From positions 62,001-126,000 of the forward strand of contig NZ_FPJE01000005.1 in NCBI RefSeq assembly GCF_900119185.1: 64,000 nucleotides of DNA. Reading direction: 5' to 3'. The DNA comes from Sinomicrobium oceani. Its GTDB lineage: Bacteria; Bacteroidota; Bacteroidia; Flavobacteriales; Flavobacteriaceae. Positions 25,418 through 34,400 of the stretch are shown piece by piece. The first letter of the stretch is position 1. Each line of letters opens with the position of its first letter. Under the pieces are notes generated by a model. That model worked only from the letters and a program-made list of their open reading frames with translations, searched no databases and had not been told where the DNA came from. The position numbers and the translations under genes are program-made.

Positions 25418-25993
25418 TTAGAACGGGTTTTGGTGCGTCCTCCCCGAAGAAGGTACGGCAGATTGCAGGACGATAGGTAAACGATATTTTGTGGAAACAG
25501 GAATATTCCGCTTCAATGCGGGATGGAGTCCGGGCATTTTTCTAAGGCTCACCTCCATAATACTGTCCAGTCCCGGAACGTGTTTTTCCCACTTTTCTTT
25601 TTGTTCTATCTCCGCAACAGAAATTCTGCCGGTACCGGAAATCAGGAAACGGACGTAAAGCGTATCTTCTATGGTACCGTGCATAATAACCTGCTGATCT
25701 TCCATACCGGCATAAAGGTAACGGACAAACGTTTTTTCGAAACAGGCTTTCCTGACTTCTTTTGCAGCGGTTTCATCACAGGTTTCAAACAGCGGATACT
25801 GGTCGACTTCATTCCAGTTGATATTCCTTATTTCTTCCTGTACCATTGTATTGGCGGAAGCTTTTTCTTCGGGCTTTTCCTTACAGGATGCCACCCCGAG
25901 AAAAAACAGCATCACAGTCAGCATACGCAAAAAACAGATCGCTCCATATCCGCTACTACTTCCGAAAAAGAAAAAAGCTTTTAATTCTCGCAT
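25418..25993 (-). CDS. Lipoprotein with a TonB-C-like domain
   Basis: About 191 aa. The start is uncertain: ATG codons at 26008, 25993 and 25924 are possible, and the last would give a compact lipoprotein signal (MLTVMLFFLGVASC). After the lipidated Cys comes a Glu/Lys-rich linker, then PLFETCDETAAKEVRKACFEKTF and a domain resembling the TonB C-terminus (VRFLISGTGRISVAEIEQKEKWEKHVPGLDSIMEVSLRKMPGLHPALKRN). Similar Bacteroidetes proteins are annotated as TonB-related but lack the transmembrane anchor, so a role in energy transduction is doubtful. The function is unknown. Confidence 0.7.
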   Translation of the reverse strand: MRELKAFFFFGSSSGYGAICFLRMLTVMLFFLGVASCKEKPEEKASANTMVQEEIRNINWNEVDQYPLFETCDETAAKEVRKACFEKTFVRYLYAGMEDQQVIMHGTIEDTLYVRFLISGTGRISVAEIEQKEKWEKHVPGLDSIMEVSLRKMPGLHPALKRNIPVSTKYRLPIVLQSAVPSSGRTHQNPF

Positions 25994-26082
25994 AAAACAA
26001 CCGTTCAATGCTGAAAATTACGACTTTTTGAGAATATCAGACAAACTTATTACGCTTTATCCCTATTTTCATCTTCAGGATG

Positions 26083-27249
26083 TTACTCTGCTTTGGCCCC
26101 CAGATGTATCTCCTGCCTGAGTGCGGATATGCGTTTGCTCACATGGGCTTTGTAGATCTCCACGATCGGCGAATCTCCTGTCTTCTGCATAAAATCTTCG
26201 TAATACCTGAGTTTCAACTTGGGATCGACATAATAATTATCGGCCACGAGACATATTCTGTAGTACAGATGTGTGCTCTCCGGGTCTTCCTCATAGGCCA
26301 GCTTTAGGTATTCGAGCCCTTCTTTTACCTGTTTCTGCTCCAGTACAATATTGGCAAGTGTTTCATATTCACTTTCAAAGGTTACCTGCTGCACGGCTAT
26401 AGCTTCTTTTGTATACGCTGCTGCTTTTTCATAATCCTTGAGTTTCAGATGTATTTTCCCCAAAGCCAGGAGGGTCTTCGGATTAGGATTTAGTCCCTCG
26501 AGTTTCAGGGCGGTTTCGTAGGCTATTACTGCTTTTTCGTATGCTATCAGTCGAACGTAGCAATCGCCGAGCCTTTCATAGATATAGGGTTTTTCTTCCC
26601 CCAATGCAGTGAGACGCTCAAACCACGGACTGGCTTCCCTGTGATTTCCGTTGTTAAATAAGGCAAGAGCTTTCAGATTGATGAGCTCAACTGAATTCGG
26701 GTAAAATGTCAGCCCCTTATCGACATACTTCAGAACCGAATCTTTTTCACGGTTTTTCAGGTAATATTTTCCGGTTTCATAAATACTTTTCAGATGGGTG
26801 GTATCTTTACGGAATGCCTGTTTAAAAGCAGGCAGTGCATATCCGGACTCTCCGGCTATATACTGATAACTTTTACCAAGAAGGTAAAAATTGTCAGCAC
26901 TGCCATATTCTTTTTCGGTTAAAAGAAGGAAAACATCCCTGGCTTTTTCAAATTGCTTGATTTTGAGATAAAGCTTCCCCAGTTCGTTTTGCGCAACCGG
27001 CATATCCGGATACTCCGCAACAAGGTTTTCGTACTGCCCCAAGGCTTTCTCATAATTCCCAATCGCATGATATGCCCGGGCCACCTGCATCCTACTGCCG
27101 GGGGAAGGATATTTGTTGTATTCGGTGATCGCCGCCGTGTAATTCCCGAGCGCATACAAACTGTCTGCAACAGCCAAGGGCGGGGATTGCGCCCCGCCCT
27201 TGAGTCCCACGGCAACAAAACATAAAACCCATAAAAATAATCTTGTCAT
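26083..27249 (-). CDS. Tetratricopeptide-repeat protein, exported
   Basis: A 388-aa protein with a Sec signal (MTRLFLWVLCFVAVGLKGGAQ) followed by about eight to nine TPR units of 34 residues spanning residues 27-370, for example AYHAIGNYEKALGQYENLVAEYPD and GKIHLKLKDYEKAAAYTKEAI. No catalytic domain is seen. It probably acts as a periplasmic scaffold. It lies downstream of the BlaI/M56 pair on the same strand with a 140-nt gap that contains a perfect 14-bp palindrome (27315-27328), so it may be in the same regulon. Confidence 0.88.
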   Translation of the reverse strand: MTRLFLWVLCFVAVGLKGGAQSPPLAVADSLYALGNYTAAITEYNKYPSPGSRMQVARAYHAIGNYEKALGQYENLVAEYPDMPVAQNELGKLYLKIKQFEKARDVFLLLTEKEYGSADNFYLLGKSYQYIAGESGYALPAFKQAFRKDTTHLKSIYETGKYYLKNREKDSVLKYVDKGLTFYPNSVELINLKALALFNNGNHREASPWFERLTALGEEKPYIYERLGDCYVRLIAYEKAVIAYETALKLEGLNPNPKTLLALGKIHLKLKDYEKAAAYTKEAIAVQQVTFESEYETLANIVLEQKQVKEGLEYLKLAYEEDPESTHLYYRICLVADNYYVDPKLKLRYYEDFMQKTGDSPIVEIYKAHVSKRISALRQEIHLGAKAE

Positions 27250-27314
27250 GGCTTAAAACGTTGTTACATCTTGTTTCTATATCCGCACTATCACTGAGAA
27301 TATAATCTCATCCT

Positions 27315-27328
27315 GTAATGCGCATTAC
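27315..27328. promoter_or_regulatory. 14-bp perfect palindrome upstream of the TPR gene
   Basis: GTAATGCGCATTAC lies 66 nt before the ATG of the TPR gene and inside the gap to the M56 gene. It could be an operator for an unidentified regulator. It does not resemble the AACTAA-type dyads at the blaI-like promoter. Confidence 0.35.
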
Positions 27329-27389
27329 GTATCCATATTTCTTATTGTCCGCTCTTGCCGGGGCATTACAGATCTTAAAAGGTCATTTG

Positions 27390-28790
27390 TTATTTTAAAC
27401 GAAAAGTGATCGGTATGGAAAAAGGAACATTTATCGGCTTTCCTCCCTGTTGTCCAGGTTTCATTTTCGGAAGTTTTTCTATGATCCGCTGTGCCTCCGC
27501 TTCGAGCAAAGGAGAAGGCCCTCTCTTCTTAATCCGTATAATATTACCTTCCTTATCAATGGTAAACATCACCGCGACTCTTCCCTGAATTTTCTGTTCC
27601 TGGGCTTCTTCCGGATAATGAAAATACTTGCGGATATGACTTTGCATACTTTCCTGGAAGCACGCCCTCGGGTCATCGGCATTCTCACAACCCGGAAATA
27701 CGGGGACTTCGTCTACAACACCAAAGGGCACTTCAATCTCCATAGTCCCATTTCCCGAAGTTGTTTCTATTTCCTCTATAGCCACCTTCGGTTTTGCCCC
27801 GTACCCTACAACAAGAACTTCATTGAGCGTCATAACCTCTTTTATCTCCTCTTCAGTAAGCTGATCTTTTTCTGCTATTGCCGCCTTGAGGGTACGTACC
27901 TGTTCTGAAATAGATGAATTCTCACCGGCGACTACCTTGTCGTCGCTTTCACATGAACTGTAGAGCAGCATTCCGAATACCAAAGGCACGAGGATGAGAT
28001 ACTTGAACTGCCAGATTTTTCTGGATCTTGATTTTTGTAACATAACTATTCGTTTTTTGATTAATGATGATTTAAAAAAAGGATTGATGAATGATATTGT
28101 TTCGGTTTTAAAAACTTCCCGGAGCAGTACACTGTAATTTGCTTTTTTGTCCGGTCCTGCCGTTTTTGAATCTGCTATAAATTCGTGTAGTTCGCTTATC
28201 CGTCCCTGGAATATATAAACCAGAGGATTGAACCAGAAAAGAATACGAAGAACCTCAAAATACAACAGATCGAGGGTATGCCTTTCGCGAATGTGCACCA
28301 ATTCGTGTGCGATGATATGCCCGTGATCCTTGCTGTACACATGATCTCCGAGATAGATACTCCGGAAAAAAGAAAAAGCTGTGTCACTATCGGGAAGGAT
28401 CACTTCTTCATGATCTTCTTTTCGCACCACCCGCCCTTTTTGCCTCATAGCATACACCCTTAATATTTTCAGCGCAAAAAAGAGAACGCTGAGTAAAATT
28501 CCTGCCAACAGTATCCATTGCCATAACGGGATCGAAGCTTCTATCTCCATCTCGCGGACCTCATTTGTACCCGGCCCTACCACGACCTCAGGCAGCGCGA
28601 TTATATACTCACCGGGAATTACCCGGCTTAGTTTTTCTATGCTGATCAATGGTATAACCATAGCCAGCAAAGGCGTGATAAGGAGATAAACCCTGTTCCA
28701 GTTAAAAAAAGTCTCCTTTTTCAGAAACAGGTCATATACCATCAGAAAAAATAATTGAAAAGCAACAGTCTGTAACAGGTAATGTATCAT
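27390..28790 (-). CDS. M56-family (BlaR1-like) membrane metallopeptidase with TonB-C-like domain
   Basis: A 466-aa inner-membrane sensor protease. Transmembrane helices lie at about 5-22, 35-52, 88-110 and 268-285. The zinc motif HELVH (162-166) and downstream ELHEFIAD (200-207) are intact. After the last helix comes a periplasmic part ending in a TonB-C-like domain (about 375-466, QGRVAVMFTIDKEGNIIRI) instead of the beta-lactam sensor domain of true BlaR1. The start overlaps the BlaI-like repressor stop by 4 nt (ATGA). By analogy it cleaves or inactivates that repressor on a signal; the signal is unknown, and antibiotic sensing should not be assumed. Confidence 0.92.
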   Translation of the reverse strand: MIHYLLQTVAFQLFFLMVYDLFLKKETFFNWNRVYLLITPLLAMVIPLISIEKLSRVIPGEYIIALPEVVVGPGTNEVREMEIEASIPLWQWILLAGILLSVLFFALKILRVYAMRQKGRVVRKEDHEEVILPDSDTAFSFFRSIYLGDHVYSKDHGHIIAHELVHIRERHTLDLLYFEVLRILFWFNPLVYIFQGRISELHEFIADSKTAGPDKKANYSVLLREVFKTETISFINPFFKSSLIKKRIVMLQKSRSRKIWQFKYLILVPLVFGMLLYSSCESDDKVVAGENSSISEQVRTLKAAIAEKDQLTEEEIKEVMTLNEVLVVGYGAKPKVAIEEIETTSGNGTMEIEVPFGVVDEVPVFPGCENADDPRACFQESMQSHIRKYFHYPEEAQEQKIQGRVAVMFTIDKEGNIIRIKKRGPSPLLEAEAQRIIEKLPKMKPGQQGGKPINVPFSIPITFRLK

Positions 28791-29155
28791 TTTTCCGTTT
28801 CTTTATCGTTAATTTCCTTTAAAACAGCTTCCAGTTCCTGCATACTGATATCGTTCTTTTTCATAAAAAATGACACCATACTTTTGAACGAACCCTGAAA
28901 GTAATTATTAACCAGCTTATTTATAGACTGGTTACTGTATTCGGACTTTTTGAGCAACGGAAAGTACAGGTAGCCCTTGCCCTCTTTTTCATGTCCTACA
29001 AACCCTTTGCTTTCGAGTATTCTTACAATGGTTGATACCGTATTGTAAGCAGGTTTGGAGCCTTCATATTTTTCAATAATAGTAGCCACATTGGCTTTTT
29101 CCAGATCCCATAAAATCTGCATCACTTCTTCCTCAGCCTTGGTTAACTGCTTCAT
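28787..29155 (-). CDS. BlaI/MecI/CopY-family repressor
   Basis: A 122-aa winged-helix repressor. The N-terminal domain reads LTKAEEEVMQILWDLEKANVATIIEK and PAYNTVSTIVRILESKGFVGHEKEGKGYLYFPL, typical of the family, followed by a dimerisation tail. It probably represses its own promoter through the three dyads at 29173-29238 and is relieved by the M56 protease encoded next. No beta-lactamase gene is in the neighbourhood; the likely target besides itself is unknown. Confidence 0.93.
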   Translation of the reverse strand: MKQLTKAEEEVMQILWDLEKANVATIIEKYEGSKPAYNTVSTIVRILESKGFVGHEKEGKGYLYFPLLKKSEYSNQSINKLVNNYFQGSFKSMVSFFMKKNDISMQELEAVLKEINDKETEK

Positions 29156-29172
29156 ATACTATTTTTTTAATC

Positions 29173-29238
29173 AACTAATTTCTTAGTTACACACTCACAA
29201 ATATAACTAAAATTTTAGTTAAAACTAATTTTTTAGTT
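29173..29238 (-). promoter_or_regulatory. Promoter and three operator dyads of the BlaI-like repressor
   Basis: Three dyads of the same AACTAA/TTAGTT type: AACTAATTTCTTAGTT (29173-29188), TAACTAAAATTTTAGTTA (29204-29221, perfect) and AACTAATTTTTTAGTT (29223-29238). On the minus strand a perfect -7 element TATATTTG (29198-29205) lies between dyads 1 and 2 and touches dyad 2. Dyads 2 and 3 cover the spacer and -33 region. The layout fits autorepression and could also affect the divergent DUF456 gene. Confidence 0.8.
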
Positions 29239-29309
29239 AAAAAATATAAGTATTTCAGAAATCCGGGTATCCGGGTTTTTCCTTACATTAGCTTACAAAA
29301 ACAGTTTAC

Positions 29310-29813
29310 ATGGATATCGTCCTTACCGTTCTGGGCTTCCTGTGCATGATTACAGGTATTGCCGGAAGTGTACTTCCCGTACTACCGGGAGCTCCCCTCA
29401 GTTGGGTGGGGCTCTTACTGCTTCATCTTACCGAAGCGATAACCCTCAGTTGGTGGTTTTTAGGCATTACACTGCTTGTTGCCGTTGGCATTACGGTACT
29501 CGACTATATTATTCCCGCTATGGGTACTAAAAGGTTCGGGGGTAGTAAAGCCGGTGTCTGGGGTACGACCATAGGACTGATTGTCGGGATCATAGCCCCT
29601 ATTCCACTGGGTATTCTTATAGGTCCTTTTCTCGGAGCCCTTATCGGGGAATTGCTTAATAAGGCAGACAGGAAGACGGCACTCAAAGCTGCCTTCGGTT
29701 CTTTCCTGGGATTCCTGACCGGTACCTTTATGAAGCTGATGGTTACCGTAATACTATTGGTACTCTTCGTAGCAAAAGTCTGGGAGTTCCGCACCGCACT
29801 TTTTTCATTCTGA
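29310..29813 (+). CDS. DUF456 domain membrane protein
   Basis: A 167-aa protein with about five hydrophobic segments and the family motif GSVLPVLPGAPLSWVGLLLLH (about 20-40). The Gly-rich central region reads GTKRFGGSKAGVWGTTIGLIVGI. The function of the family is unknown. It is transcribed away from the BlaI-like repressor gene, and its start lies about 70 nt from the third operator dyad. Confidence 0.9.
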   Translation: MDIVLTVLGFLCMITGIAGSVLPVLPGAPLSWVGLLLLHLTEAITLSWWFLGITLLVAVGITVLDYIIPAMGTKRFGGSKAGVWGTTIGLIVGIIAPIPLGILIGPFLGALIGELLNKADRKTALKAAFGSFLGFLTGTFMKLMVTVILLVLFVAKVWEFRTALFSF

Positions 29814-29863
29814 CAGTACATTTTTTCCGTACCGGGTATGCATAATTTTCCCGGACACAAAAA

Positions 29864-29884
29864 ACCCCCGAGCAGACCGGGGGT
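29864..29884 (-). terminator. Terminator of der
   Basis: ACCCCCG / CGGGGGT arms around a 7-nt loop. On the minus strand the hairpin is followed by a T-run, so it terminates der; it could also stop readthrough from DUF456. Confidence 0.85.
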
Positions 29885-29907
29885 AGTAAAGACAATATAT
29901 AAAAGCT

Positions 29908-31212
29908 TTATTTTTTTCTGAAAAACACATCGATAGGCACTCCGTGAAAACCAAAATGTTCACGAAGCTTGTTCTCTACGAACCTGCGGTATGGATCTTT
30001 GATGTACTGAGGCAGGTTGGCAAAAAATGCAAATTGCGGCATCGGTGTGGGAAGCTGGGTACAAAACTTGATTTTGATATACTTTCCTTTATTGGCCGGA
30101 GGCGGTGTCTGCTCTATGATAGGCAGCATCACTTCATTGAGTTTACTCGTAGAAATCCGTTTGCTACGGTTCTGATATACTTCTACCGCAGTCTCTATAG
30201 CCTTAAAAATGCGCTGTTTGGTCAGTGCGGATATAAAGATAACAGGCACATCCGTAAAAGGTTCTATAATCTTACGTATGCTCTTTTCGAATTCCTTTAC
30301 CGTACCGGTGTCTTTCTCTACGAGATCCCATTTATTAACCAGAATAACGATCCCTTTACGGTTTCGTTCCGCAAGCCAGAAAATATTCTGGTCCTGTCCT
30401 TCGAATCCCCTCGTCGCATCGATCAGAAGCAGACATACATCACTGTGCTCAATGGCACGTACGGAACGCATGACCGAGTAAAACTCCAGATCTTCCTTTA
30501 CCTTAGCTTTACGGCGAATTCCGGCCGTATCCACCAGGTTAAATTCGAATCCGAACCGATTGTACCTGGTATCATTGCTGTCTCGTGTAGTTCCGGCAAT
30601 ATCGGTTACGATATAACGGTCCTCTCCTATAAGTGCATTGATAAAGGACGATTTTCCGGCATTTGGCCTGCCTACTACGGCAAATCTCGGCAGTTCTACA
30701 TCTTCTACCTCTTCTTTTTCGGGAAGAACCTCAACCAAAGCATCGAGTAATTCCCCCGTTCCGCTACCGTTAATACCGGAAATGCTGTAATATTCTCCGA
30801 GTCCCAGAGAATAAAATTCCACGGCATCGGCCTCACGCTGACCATTATCAACCTTGTTTACCGCAACCAGCACCGGCTTGTCGGTTTGCCTTAAAAGCTG
30901 TGCTACATCTTCATCCATACCGGTTACCCCGGTCTCTACATCTACAACAAACAATATGGCATCGGCCTCATCTATGGCAAGTTCCACCTGTTTGTCTATT
31001 TCCTGTTCAAAGATGTCGTCACTACCCACCACGTAACCCCCGGTGTCTATAAGTGAAAACTCTCTTCCGTTCCAATCGGTTTTTCCGTAATGCCGATCCC
31101 TTGTAACCCCGCTGACAGCATCCACAATGGCTTCCCTGCGTTGTATCAACCGGTTAAAAAGTGTTGATTTTCCGACATTAGGCCTCCCTACTATCGCTAC
31201 TATATTGCTCAT
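29908..31212 (-). CDS. der: Ribosome-assembly GTPase Der (EngA)
   Basis: A 434-aa protein with two tandem GTPase domains. The first has [14 protein letters not shown] (8-21), DTGG and NKVD. The second has [14 protein letters not shown] (about 181-194), DTAGIRRK and NKWD. A KH-like C-terminal domain follows (about 350-434). It is essential for 50S ribosome maturation. Length and motifs are canonical. Confidence 0.97.
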   Translation of the reverse strand: MSNIVAIVGRPNVGKSTLFNRLIQRREAIVDAVSGVTRDRHYGKTDWNGREFSLIDTGGYVVGSDDIFEQEIDKQVELAIDEADAILFVVDVETGVTGMDEDVAQLLRQTDKPVLVAVNKVDNGQREADAVEFYSLGLGEYYSISGINGSGTGELLDALVEVLPEKEEVEDVELPRFAVVGRPNAGKSSFINALIGEDRYIVTDIAGTTRDSNDTRYNRFGFEFNLVDTAGIRRKAKVKEDLEFYSVMRSVRAIEHSDVCLLLIDATRGFEGQDQNIFWLAERNRKGIVILVNKWDLVEKDTGTVKEFEKSIRKIIEPFTDVPVIFISALTKQRIFKAIETAVEVYQNRSKRISTSKLNEVMLPIIEQTPPPANKGKYIKIKFCTQLPTPMPQFAFFANLPQYIKDPYRRFVENKLREHFGFHGVPIDVFFRKK

Positions 31213-31340
31213 GCGAAAAGTTTTAACGGGGCAAAGGTAATACTTCCTTCTTTAAGAGGAGATTTAAACTTTACAAGCAACAGAAAAAATTGTAATTTTT
31301 AAATAAAAAGAGCTATATTTAATTCACTAAAAAACAGGTA

Positions 31341-31841
31341 ATGAAAAGCCTTGGCGACAAAATTGCTCTCGACCAGCAATTTACCGTAGAGTTACCAAAA
31401 AACAAGAATTCTGTGGTCTCTACCTTTTTGCGAAACTCTAATCCGTTGTACCGGGTCACCCGTCCCGACGAAAACACCCTGATCATAATGTCAGAAACCG
31501 AAGAAAACTGGTGGTCTCCCCAACTTTATCTGGAAGTCAATAAGGTTGACGAGTCGAGAACCCTACTTTTCGGATGGTTTGCTCCGAGATCACTTTTGTG
31601 GAACACCTTGCTTTCCCTACAACTCTTTGTAGGGCTGGCTTGTTTAATTACAGGGACATGGATAATCGTCGCATGGTCTGCCTCATCGACAGAGGGAATA
31701 GCTTTTCTCTGGTGGATATTCCCTATTACTCTTGCCATTTGGGGGATGCTCTATGCGATCCGCAGCGCCAAGAAAGCCCGGGGCAAGACTTTTATCTACG
31801 GATTTTATGAATTTCTGAACAATCGGAGCATACTGAACTGA
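31341..31841 (+). CDS. Unknown membrane protein
   Basis: A 166-aa protein I do not recognise. The first ~90 residues are soluble and look like a small beta-rich domain (YRVTRPDENTLIIMSETEENWWSPQLYLEV). Two hydrophobic helices follow at about 92-112 and 118-138, then a basic tail (RSAKKARGKTF). No signal peptide is seen. It is the only plus-strand gene between the divergently placed der and era and has its own 128-nt upstream region. The reading frame, start and codon use look real. Confidence 0.75.
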   Translation: MKSLGDKIALDQQFTVELPKNKNSVVSTFLRNSNPLYRVTRPDENTLIIMSETEENWWSPQLYLEVNKVDESRTLLFGWFAPRSLLWNTLLSLQLFVGLACLITGTWIIVAWSASSTEGIAFLWWIFPITLAIWGMLYAIRSAKKARGKTFIYGFYEFLNNRSILN

Positions 31842-31862
31842 AAATAATATGCCGGAACCGTT

Positions 31863-32744
31863 TTATTTCTGGTTATATCCGAACCGACGTAACTGCCTGT
31901 CGTTACTCCTCCAGTCTTTATTTACTTTCACAAAAAGTTCCAGGTGTACCTGCTTTCCGAAAAAAGCTTCCAGGTCTTTACGGGCTTCCATGCCGACCTT
32001 TTTCAAGGCACTCCCCTTATGTCCGATGATAATTCCTTTTTGCGAATCGCGCTCAACCATAATAACGGCACGCATACGTATAATATCTTCTTCTTCCAGA
32101 AACTCTTCAGTCTCCACTTCGACGGAATACGGGATCTCCTTTTTGTAAAAAAGCAGGATTTTTTCGCGGATAGCCTCATTTACAAAGAAACGTTCCGGCT
32201 TATCGGTAATCATATCTTTAGGATAAAATGCAGGGGACTCCGGCAACAAGTCCAGTATACGGTGAAATACCTCCGGAACATTGAAATTCTGTAATGCCGA
32301 AACCGGATATATTTCCGCATTGGGCAATGCCTCTTTCCAATAGGAAACCTGTTCTTCGAGCTCTTGCTGTGAAGACGTATCTATTTTATTTAATAACAGG
32401 AGTACGGGAATAGATGTTTTTCCCAGTTTTTCGAAAAAAGCCTCATCTTTGAGTTTATGCTCCCCGATCTCCACCATATACACCAGTACATCAGCATCTT
32501 CAAAAGCGGATTTCACAAAATCCATCATGGATTCCTGAAGTTTATAGGCAGGCTTGATCACACCGGGAGTATCCGAGAAGATCACCTGAAAATCATCTCC
32601 GTTGACAATTCCGAAAATCCGGTGACGGGTAGTTTGCGCTTTGGAGGTGATAATGGAAAGCTTTTCTCCTACAAAAGCATTCATCAACGTTGATTTCCCC
32701 ACATTGGGATTCCCTATAATATTTACAAAACCTGCTTTATGCAT
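31863..32744 (-). CDS. era: GTPase Era
   Basis: A 293-aa protein with GTPase motifs [14 protein letters not shown] (11-24), DTPG and NKID, and a C-terminal KH domain (about 200-285) with the signature VERDSQKGIIIGHKGSALKKVG. It binds 16S rRNA and acts in 30S assembly. The length and layout are canonical. Confidence 0.97.
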   Translation of the reverse strand: MHKAGFVNIIGNPNVGKSTLMNAFVGEKLSIITSKAQTTRHRIFGIVNGDDFQVIFSDTPGVIKPAYKLQESMMDFVKSAFEDADVLVYMVEIGEHKLKDEAFFEKLGKTSIPVLLLLNKIDTSSQQELEEQVSYWKEALPNAEIYPVSALQNFNVPEVFHRILDLLPESPAFYPKDMITDKPERFFVNEAIREKILLFYKKEIPYSVEVETEEFLEEEDIIRMRAVIMVERDSQKGIIIGHKGSALKKVGMEARKDLEAFFGKQVHLELFVKVNKDWRSNDRQLRRFGYNQK

Positions 32745-32861
32745 AATACCGATTATGATTACCCGGCAAAATTATCAATAAAGAAGCAATAAAGTACTAT
32801 ATGGCAGCTACTATTGTATTGCTGCGGACTGTATATGAGATGATGAAACTCCTCAATTTCC

Positions 32862-33659
32862 TTATTTTCCGCCATTAGCCCGAAGGTCGGCAAGACATTG
32901 TGCATGGAGTTGCGGAATGCTTCCGCCATTAATAAGGCCGGATATACCCCCTCCCGATTCTGCCTGGTAATACATCAGGCAATCTTCGTTGTCACAATGG
33001 TGACCGTTTTCTTCATCGAGATGATCTTCCTGCATGGGTGTTCCCAGATCCACAAGTCCCAGCAAATGTCCGAATTCATGCTGCAATACCGTACTTTCCA
33101 TACTTATTCTCCCGGATGTTCCTGCTCTGCCGGACACCTCACGTATAGTGGATTCGTAAATGACAAATGAAGTATTCAAATATGCAGCTCCGAGTGTCAC
33201 CTTATTCCCTTCGTTCTTATCTGAGGCCTGGTCTGCGAAAAATGCAAAAACAGTGATCTCTCCTTCTTCTTTATCGGAATAACGCATGCGCTCTTCCTTT
33301 TCCAACTCAAAAACATCGTTTACGCTATACTCCGACAATCCCGGCGAATCTATCCACCGCTCCTCAATAACAATTCCTCCCGGTTTGTGCATACGGGCTT
33401 CTATAAAAGATTTCAGGTTTTCTACAGATTGAGCCGCAGGCTCATACCCTTCGACATATATAAACTCCAGAACAATTTTGGAATACGTTTCGGCAGAAAG
33501 CAAATCATAGGCAGAACTTCCCGTTTTCTCCCTATTGAGCACTTTACTTTGCTCTGAAGCCACCATTCCACCTTCCTCATCGTCTCCCGAACACCCCACC
33601 ACAACCATTGTAAACAAAGCTGCCAACAGCGCTCTACTTACCATATTTTTTACCGTCAT
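32862..33659 (-). CDS. Metzincin-like zinc metalloprotease lipoprotein
   Basis: A 265-aa protein with a lipoprotein signal ending VVVGC (about Cys23) followed by an acidic spacer (SGDDEEGG). The zinc site reads LQHEFGHLLGLVDLG (HExxHxxGxxD, about 192-205), followed by a Cys-bounded segment and CLMYYQ, a likely Met-turn. It resembles Bacteroidetes 'membrane metalloprotease' proteins. It is expected on the outer membrane or cell surface; the substrate is unknown. It stands alone. Confidence 0.85.
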   Translation of the reverse strand: MTVKNMVSRALLAALFTMVVVGCSGDDEEGGMVASEQSKVLNREKTGSSAYDLLSAETYSKIVLEFIYVEGYEPAAQSVENLKSFIEARMHKPGGIVIEERWIDSPGLSEYSVNDVFELEKEERMRYSDKEEGEITVFAFFADQASDKNEGNKVTLGAAYLNTSFVIYESTIREVSGRAGTSGRISMESTVLQHEFGHLLGLVDLGTPMQEDHLDEENGHHCDNEDCLMYYQAESGGGISGLINGGSIPQLHAQCLADLRANGGK

Positions 33660-34400
33660 AAAATTTTATTGAGTTGGTAAAGGTGCAAAAGAATTGTTAA
33701 AATGGCAACATATAAAATTAATAATCACCGCCATACCCTGCAAAAACACCAGGCATTCTCTTTTAACCTCCGGAATATATCCATTATTACCTCGCAATTT
33801 TTACTTTTTGCTACAAACGCTACACAAACTTCAGCAATATATCCAAAAATAAAACTTTGAATATATAGTAAACGTACTATTTTCGCATATCCTATGTACA
33901 GGGGGCAAAAGTTTTTAGCTTCCCTCTTTTGTCAACCATACAATTCCTAAAATCATAAAATAGTCACAAAGCTGTTCGTGTTATAGAAATGTTAAAAATT
34001 ACCAATTATAGTTAAAAAGAAAGTAATCGATATTCATACAATTATTTAATTAGTGTATCCTTCGAAAACAGATTAATCTTTTAAAAATATCTCTAAAATT
34101 TCAATCCCACACATCATTTGACACGTAAAAACAAACAGTTTACAACTAAAATTACCCTACACCTGTTCAGAGAAATCATACACCCAAAACAAGATACCTA
34201 CACATAACTATTTCAGAAGAATATAATAACACATTCTTAACACTTCCTTCAGCTTTCCAGAATTGTCATTAGTCGAAAAAATTTCCTAATGTTCATTTTT
34301 ACTATAACATTTATAACCCTTTTAGCTAAGGGACTAATCACTATTTCCGGAAGTGCCCTAAACGGGTTACTTCGATTTTTTTAACTAACTCAAAATTAAA
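33660..34400 (+). other. Long AT-rich intergenic region upstream of susC
   Basis: 741 bases with no credible gene on either strand. The best promoter match reads toward susC: TTTG at 33858-33861, an 18-nt spacer, then TATTTTCG (33880-33887, one mismatch to TAnnTTTG). This would leave a 5' leader of about 510 nt. Close to the start codon TAACCC (34314-34319) and GGGTTA (34364-34369) can pair, and within that CCCTT/AAGGG (34317-34332) can pair instead, giving two alternative hairpins. No regulator gene is present. Confidence 0.4.

Noticed and set aside
28787-29155. Beta-lactam resistance regulator (blaI/blaR1)
   Set aside because: The protease lacks the penicillin-binding sensor domain and there is no beta-lactamase gene nearby; general stress or envelope sensing is more likely.
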